Below, piece after piece: positions 61,037 through 64,000 of a stretch of 64,000 bases of DNA (position 1 is the stretch's first letter; every line of letters begins with the position of its first letter). The notes beneath the pieces were generated by a model. The model had not been told where the DNA came from. It made no database searches and worked only from the letters and a program-made list of their open reading frames with translations. The stretch lies in the NCBI GenBank assembly GCA_025266875.1, contig JALLLT010000062.1, positions 1 to 64,000 on the forward strand, in the 5' to 3' direction. The DNA comes from Fennellomyces sp. T-0311 (Eukaryota > Mucoromycota > Mucoromycetes > Mucorales > Lichtheimiaceae). A program made the translations under genes and the position numbers.

Positions 61037-62310
61037 ATGACACGACGACGTAGACGAAATGACCGTTCCCGCACTGAAAATCCACAAGATCCGGATGTTC
61101 CTGTATTGCGGATCGAACATAATACTGTTCAGTATGACGATTTTGAGGAAGCTGTGAAGCGGCTTTGTTATGTTGAAAATGCGTTTCCGTCGGTTGAGGA
61201 GGCACGTGCTGCTACCACTGAGATAGTATTCAGAATCAAGGGTCTGGAAATGGATGATGAAAACACACGGGTTTACACCATCGCATCCAATTTGTTTACT
61301 GAGGTAACTTTAGGCGTCCAAGTTCTGAATTGCGTAATTTGACTTTTGTATAGTTTAATGAGATTACTGGGGACAAGCGGACAGGTCTGCACTCTACTAT
61401 GGATGGCATATTAAAAAAATATGACTATTATATACCGGACGCACCTCCTGGCACACCCTTGAGCACAAAGAAGGAGATTTTTACCTATCTGATCAAAAAT
61501 CACAGGTCTGTGTAAGGCAAACCATACGGCCAACATGTACTTACTCGGTTTAATAGATATGCTCGACGAAACTTCTCTGATCATGGGACCTTCTTATGCA
61601 ATCAGTTGATAATTGACTTGGTCGTGAAGATTCTTTTCAACAAGAGGGGCGGTCCAATGCGACTGCGACCCAGACCAGCAACTATTCCAAGACAGCTCAT
61701 CGCGCTAATCTCGATAATGGTACTTTATGTGAAAAGCTCAACTATATTTTACTAACGAAAATTGTAGATTTACCATCGCATGACGAAGGTTGCGAAGGTT
61801 TCGGCGACCTCAGATCAGAAGAATCCTTGCACCTTGGAAGCTGGTGGAAGCCAATTCGGAAATGGTTCAAGCTGGGACTTTGCCTACAAGGACATGCTAA
61901 ACCCCCGAGGCGCTGTTGGAAGAAAAATCAAGTGGTCGCAAGTTGAGACATTTGTCACAGCAGGTGTAGTAAATGCAACAGGTACGTCGCGTGCAGGTTG
62001 TTGGGCGCCGAGCGAACTTTTCGGGCATGTGGAAGGTCAGTACGATTCAAACGATGAATCATCGGAGAGTCCATCTCCCCAAGAGCATGGTCAATCGCCC
62101 TGCCCAGATCGTTCGCATTCACGGCGTCGCGGTCGTTCGTATTCACGCTCACCTCGTCGTGACGTCTTGCCTACTCCTCATTATGGTCGCTCGCGTTCTC
62201 CGTATGGTCGCTCGCTATCGTCTCGTTACCGTCACTCGCGTTCACCAGATCGTAGCCGTTCATACTCGATGCACAGCGATCGTTCTCCGTCGCCAAACCA
62301 TGGTCATTAA
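61037..62310 (+). CDS. NAFP-motif accessory protein of Plavaka element B2, with an RS-rich tail
   Basis: Paralog of 35080-36544 with the same exon layout. Exon 1 (61037-about 61303): basic start MTRRRRRNDRSRTEN, then YVENAFPSVEEARAATTEI. Following exons: FNEITGDKRTGLHSTMDGIL..IFTYLIKNHR (about 61354-61505), YARRNFSDHGTFLCNQLI..TIPRQLIALISIM (about 61557-61719), and IYHRMTKVAK..SSWDFAYKDMLNPRGAVG. Unlike B1, the last 90 residues are full of Arg-Ser dipeptides (SRRRGRSYSRSPRR, YRHSRSPDRSRS) like an SR-protein tail. No stops. The RS tail may act as a nuclear-localisation or RNA-processing contact; that is inference. Confidence 0.7.
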
Positions 62311-62654
62311 ATTCCACTACGGTTTCAAAATTTGCGCATACTCAACTTGAGCTCAACACACAATAATTAGCGGTTAATTTAGCTTTGCAAATAAAGTATC
62401 AGTCCATTCTTTTTTACCTCTAATTCCTCAATACACCTTTGAAATGCCGTGCCTAACTTAAAAAGATTGTTGAAAGGATTTAAAGGATAAAAAGATAAAG
62501 CTTATTTAGAAAGGCAACAAACATTTTTTTTCCTTAACGACATTTGTCAAAGGTACCAAAGGTTGTTGGAGGTTTTAAATCTTTATAAAACTCTGAGAGG
62601 AGGGGCACTAGCTCTCTAACACATAGAGGTACTCAGAGCCTTTGAGAGACACTT

Positions 62655-63405
62655 ACAGTCTCCGAGCCTTTTTCTGATGTCCAAAGATGCTGCGTTTCGT
62701 GCGCGAGCATCCTTGCGCGCCTTCATCTTCTGTTTTTCAACGTAAGTAATCTGTACAAGCCTTAAAAAAAAGCTACCCAAAAGTACTCACGCTCCACACC
62801 CTCTTGTTGCGCGTCTTGCGCTTCTCATCCTCACCAGCAACATGCAGACCCGCATTCACCTGATCTTGCTTCCTCAGCTCCTTTTGTTGGCCGGTAAAGT
62901 ATTGGTGGATCTTTTTACGCAAGAATCCACCTTCCAGTGCACTTCGTCTATCACCGACCACAGCGGTATGGCAGCATGCAGCTATGGCTGCAGTTACCGA
63001 CTCGTTGTGCTCTGCACGGAAGGTCAGATTGTAATCATACCCTTGGCCACTGGGAAGAGAATCGTGGATGCGGGTGATGTTACTCTGGCAACGTTTTGTA
63101 AGTCGATGATATTGAAAGTATTGAATGCATTTTTCAAGTGTTCTTACAACAGCTTCTGCGCGGACCACATCATCCAATCTACACACGGTACCCACCGCAT
63201 CCTGCTGCTGCTGTTGCTGTTGCTGTTGCTGAGAAGCAATGTGCGACGCTAGGCCCTCGAGCTGCTGCCGCAACGCATAGTTTTCGCCCCGCAAGGTATC
63301 GCATTGCCCTTGCAGGTCTTGAACGGCCGCACGCAATCCGGAAAGCTCCAGCGATTCTGCGTGCTGTTGGCGCTCGTTGCTGTTGTTGTTGTTGTTGGAA
63401 GACAT
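62655..63405 (-). pseudogene. 5' half of the third family-C accessory gene
   Basis: Starts at 63405 (MSSNNNNNSNERQQ), then a long coiled coil (LRAAVQDLQGQCDTLRGEN), a poly-Gln run from a CAG/CAA repeat (63201-63232), VVRTLEKCIQYFQY, and YDYNLTFRAEHNESVTAAI..FLRKKIHQYF, aligned with FDFDLDFRRGVN.. of the left copy. A GTGAGT donor follows KRVWS, then a basic exon to about 62670 (KMKARKDARARNAASLDIR) ending in a GTAAGT donor. No stops in this half. The 3' half lies at 56637-57015 beyond the Plavaka-like B2 element, so the insertion probably fell in an intron. Confidence 0.6.
63201..63232. repeat. Trinucleotide CTG/TTG repeat coding poly-Gln
   Basis: Ten consecutive Gln codons on the minus strand in the family-C accessory protein. 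Confidence 0.9.
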
Positions 63406-63593
63406 CTAAAGGCTATCTAAGGATATTGATCTCTGGTGGGTGCTCTATCTTACTTTATAGGTGCGATCGAAGTAAGTGGATTAAAGAAAGTGAATGACAA
63501 GGAACTCATTTTATGCTGCTTTTATTGCAGATAGACATCAGGCATGACTTCACGTTTGCCAAGTGCAGCAGGACCAGGTTTTTTCTACAACGG

Positions 63594-63602
63594 TATATAA
63601 AG
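63594..63602 (+). promoter_or_regulatory. TATA box (TATATAAAG) with C/T-rich leader
   Basis: Lies between the accessory start (63405, -) and the new gene (63843, +). The downstream 60 bases are strongly pyrimidine-rich, like the box at 17924. Confidence 0.5.
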
Positions 63603-63842
63603 GGCGCAATTGCCGCTTTTCTTTCATAACCTTCTCTTTCTTTTCCTGATCTTTTCTGCTTTCCGTCTAAACAGGCTCTCATAATATCCGGTAAGATTTC
63701 TATTCTCTCTGTTATACTAACACCGTCCCAATAGCTAGTTCATTATGCTCCGTTAAAACAAAAGGTTAGTTTCCAATGCGGCAGCAGCGTCTTCTTTCTT
63801 ACTAACGCGTTTCAATACCAGTTCACCTTCGTTCACATTGCC

Positions 63843-64000
63843 ATGACTACAGGTTAGTGGTGTTGAGATTGCAATCGCTGAAGGATTAACGCTAATGATT
63901 CTTTGTTTCTCACAGACATCTCACGGAATCCAAGTTGCGGCAAGTATCAACCGTTTTGTATTCACCATCGCATTGCTCCGGCCACCATCCTAGGCGTTAC
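63843..64000 (+). CDS. First exons of an unidentified spliced gene, cut by window end
   Basis: ATG at 63843, ten bases of exon, donor GTTAGT at 63853, acceptor at 63914-63915, then an open frame DISRNPSCGKYQPFCIHH to the end of the window. Upstream of the ATG several GT-AG pairs suggest 5' leader introns (near 63691, 63764). The protein is not recognised. Its position, divergent from a family-C accessory gene, matches the short frame at 29404. Confidence 0.35.

Noticed and set aside
1..64000. CRISPR arrays, bacterial operons, tRNA or rRNA genes
   Set aside because: No regularly spaced direct repeats with unique spacers and no RNA-gene signatures seen; introns and TATA boxes indicate a eukaryote.

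Overview
The window looks like a 64 kb island of nested DNA transposons from a filamentous fungus, most likely an early-diverging one (Mucoromycota). That placement is an inference from AT-rich spacers, short GT-AG introns of about 45-90 bases inside nearly every gene, TATA boxes, and the mix of families: CACTA/Tnp2, Plavaka-like, KDZ, PIF/Harbinger, MULE, hAT, Tc1/mariner and an IS630-like DDE element. I recognise no ordinary host gene, no rRNA, no tRNA and no retroelement.

Layout. 1-2129: a spliced MULE transposase running off the left edge, with a 15-base tandem repeat upstream. 4324-9760: a Plavaka C-terminal remnant, then a Tnp2-type transposase with a divergent accessory gene. 10066-14635: a decayed Plavaka-like transposase with a divergent accessory gene. 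15037-17142: an IS630-like transposase dead by five nonsense codons. 17924-21483: a family-C accessory gene split by a complete Tc1 element (18627-19963), facing a family-C transposase tail. 21604-25140: a complete PIF/Harbinger element (3-base TSD) with a Myb/SANT gene. 25381-29156: a family-C transposase pseudogene convergent with its accessory gene. 29682-40649: an 11 kb CACTA element (TIR CACTAYGG, TSD GAC) whose accessory gene is split by a 5.5 kb Plavaka-like element (31371-36867); removing the insert restores that reading frame. 41236-51803: a KDZ element holding an HMG-box gene, a KDZ transposase and a nested 4.6 kb element with 415-base inverted repeats (43594-48220). 51946-52650: a hAT remnant. 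53640-63405: a family-C element whose accessory gene appears split by another Plavaka-like element (about 57100-62650). A new gene starts at the right edge.

How the genes work together. At least six transposases are paired with a second gene. Plavaka-like transposases sit about 60-150 bases from a divergent gene whose product carries a NAFPxxE motif; family-C transposases converge on a coiled-coil protein ending in LP-x-W-A; the two Tnp2/CACTA loci share an accessory protein with a C-x2-HW-x8-W motif; Harbinger carries Myb/SANT; KDZ carries an HMG box. The first three accessory families are ones I cannot name and are the most interesting content.

Decay is dominated by nonsense point changes rather than indels. 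Where a paralog allows a guess, the change is usually CGA to TGA, CAG to TAG, CAA to TAA or TGG to TGA/TAG, and the mismatches I can see between the two 415-base arms are all transitions. This fits cytosine deamination or a RIP-like process.
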